Shown here: positions 63,643 to 64,000 of the stretch, one piece after another
Position numbering within the stretch: the stretch's first letter is position 1
Layout: each line of letters begins with the position of its first letter
Assembly (NCBI GenBank): GCA_028284235.1
Contig: JANQSC010000020.1
Location: forward strand, 1-64,000
DNA: 64,000 bases
DNA from: Opitutaceae bacterium
Lineage (GTDB): Bacteria > Verrucomicrobiota > Verrucomicrobiia > Opitutales > Opitutaceae
Reading direction: 5' to 3'
Made by a program: the position numbers and the translations under genes
The notes under the pieces: model-generated
Seen by the model: only the letters and a program-made list of their open reading frames with translations
What the model was told of the DNA's origin: nothing
Database searches by the model: none

Positions 63643-64000
63643 ATGCCGAGTGTATCCAAAAAAGAACTGAAACTTTCGATCATGAGCTTCAATATCGCGC
63701 ATGGCCGAGGGCTTTCCGTCTATCAAGGGTTTCACTCGTCAAACGGCATTCGCAAGAATCTGGAGCGGATCGCTTCAATCATAGTCGAGCACTCACCCGA
63801 TGTGGTCGCCCTGCAGGAGGTCGACCAGTCGTCGCACTGGAACAACCACATCGACCTGCTGAAATGTATCCAAGAAGAGACCGGGTATCCGTACTCCGAG
63901 CACGGCATCCACAATACGCGTTTCGGCCGCAAACCGCTCTGCTATGGAAACGCCTTCCTTTCCAAGCATCCCTTCACGCGCTGCGACGTGACACGCTTCG
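63643..64000 (+). CDS. Endonuclease/exonuclease/phosphatase-family protein (partial, cut by window end)
   Basis: The first 119 residues of an EEP-family hydrolase. The start is ATG at 63643 and the frame is open to the right edge. Motifs are IMSFNIAHGRG near residue 15, DVVALQEVDQSS with the metal-binding Glu, and later YGNAFLSKHPF. This family includes DNases, inositol-phosphatases and sphingomyelinase-like enzymes; the type cannot be chosen without the C-terminal part. It lies 76 bp after the phosphodiesterase gene. Confidence 0.85.
   Translation, partial: MPSVSKKELKLSIMSFNIAHGRGLSVYQGFHSSNGIRKNLERIASIIVEHSPDVVALQEVDQSSHWNNHIDLLKCIQEETGYPYSEHGIHNTRFGRKPLCYGNAFLSKHPFTRCDVTRF

Overview
This window looks like chromosomal DNA of a free-living, Gram-negative member of the Verrucomicrobiota, most likely an Opitutae (Pelagicoccus/Opitutales-like) marine bacterium. 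The assignment is an inference from several markers: a VPDSG-type C-terminal sorting signal, a PVC-type membrane-bound dehydrogenase with a heme motif and ThuA domains, an STN-type TonB-dependent receptor with its own FecI/FecR pair, an LpxC-FabZ fusion, several sulfatases, and many Gfo/Idh/MocA-type oxidoreductases. GC content is moderately high throughout. No tRNA, rRNA, CRISPR array, prophage or insertion sequence was recognised, and every gene seems intact except the one cut by the right edge.

Layout. (1) 57-14420: a catabolic and uptake region with two secreted sulfatases, two closely related Gfo/Idh/MocA oxidoreductases (3460-4590 and 12132-13310), each next to an AraC-type regulator, a large STN/TonB receptor with its FecR anti-sigma and ECF sigma factor, and a DUF3500 protein. 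This suggests uptake and breakdown of a sulfated glycan, but no glycoside hydrolase is present. (2) 14598-21242: a split version of the Tm-1 architecture (Tm-1-like ATP-binding protein plus TIM-barrel PEP-hydrolase-like protein), followed by a 1445-residue periplasmic dehydrogenase/heme protein carrying ThuA domains at both ends. (3) 21301-24466: hairpin-rich intergenic DNA, a metallophosphoesterase, a GbsR/MarR-type regulator, a small membrane protein and a TIGR01777-type epimerase. Identical palindromes precede the regulator and the membrane protein. (4) 24775-30699: a giant secreted metzincin-type protease with PKD, Calx-beta and two LamG-like domains.

(5) 31067-41569: a complete nitrogen-acquisition locus. 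It has an ABC transporter (binding protein, permease, ATPase), a NikR-like ribbon-helix-helix regulator, two DUF1989 urea-carboxylase-associated proteins, a biotin-dependent urea/guanidine carboxylase and allophanate hydrolase. The NikR-like protein has lost three of the four nickel ligands of classical NikR. Two 28-bp palindromes of the same design (GTAWTAC-N14-GTAWTAC) lie before the transporter genes and before the regulator gene. This suggests a repurposed NikR that controls guanidine/urea use; it is the most interesting system in the window.

(6) 41566-48411: an HtrA/DegS-like protease, a Fur-family regulator, an orphan GspF/PilC-like membrane protein and araBAD (L-arabinose catabolism to D-xylulose 5-phosphate). 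(7) 48585-53867: a VPDSG-CTERM protein, lpxA and an lpxC-fabZ fusion (lipid A synthesis), elongation factor P, and a thymidine-phosphorylase homologue whose phosphate-binding loop is replaced. (8) 54237-64000: argS, a GYF-domain membrane protein, a YihY/BrkB family protein, a SurA-N/PpiD-like chaperone, a zinc-ribbon protein, a CPBP protease, a TolC-type outer-membrane protein, a YfcE-like phosphoesterase and the start of an EEP-family hydrolase.

All calls rest on reading the sequence and on remembered family motifs; no database search was run.
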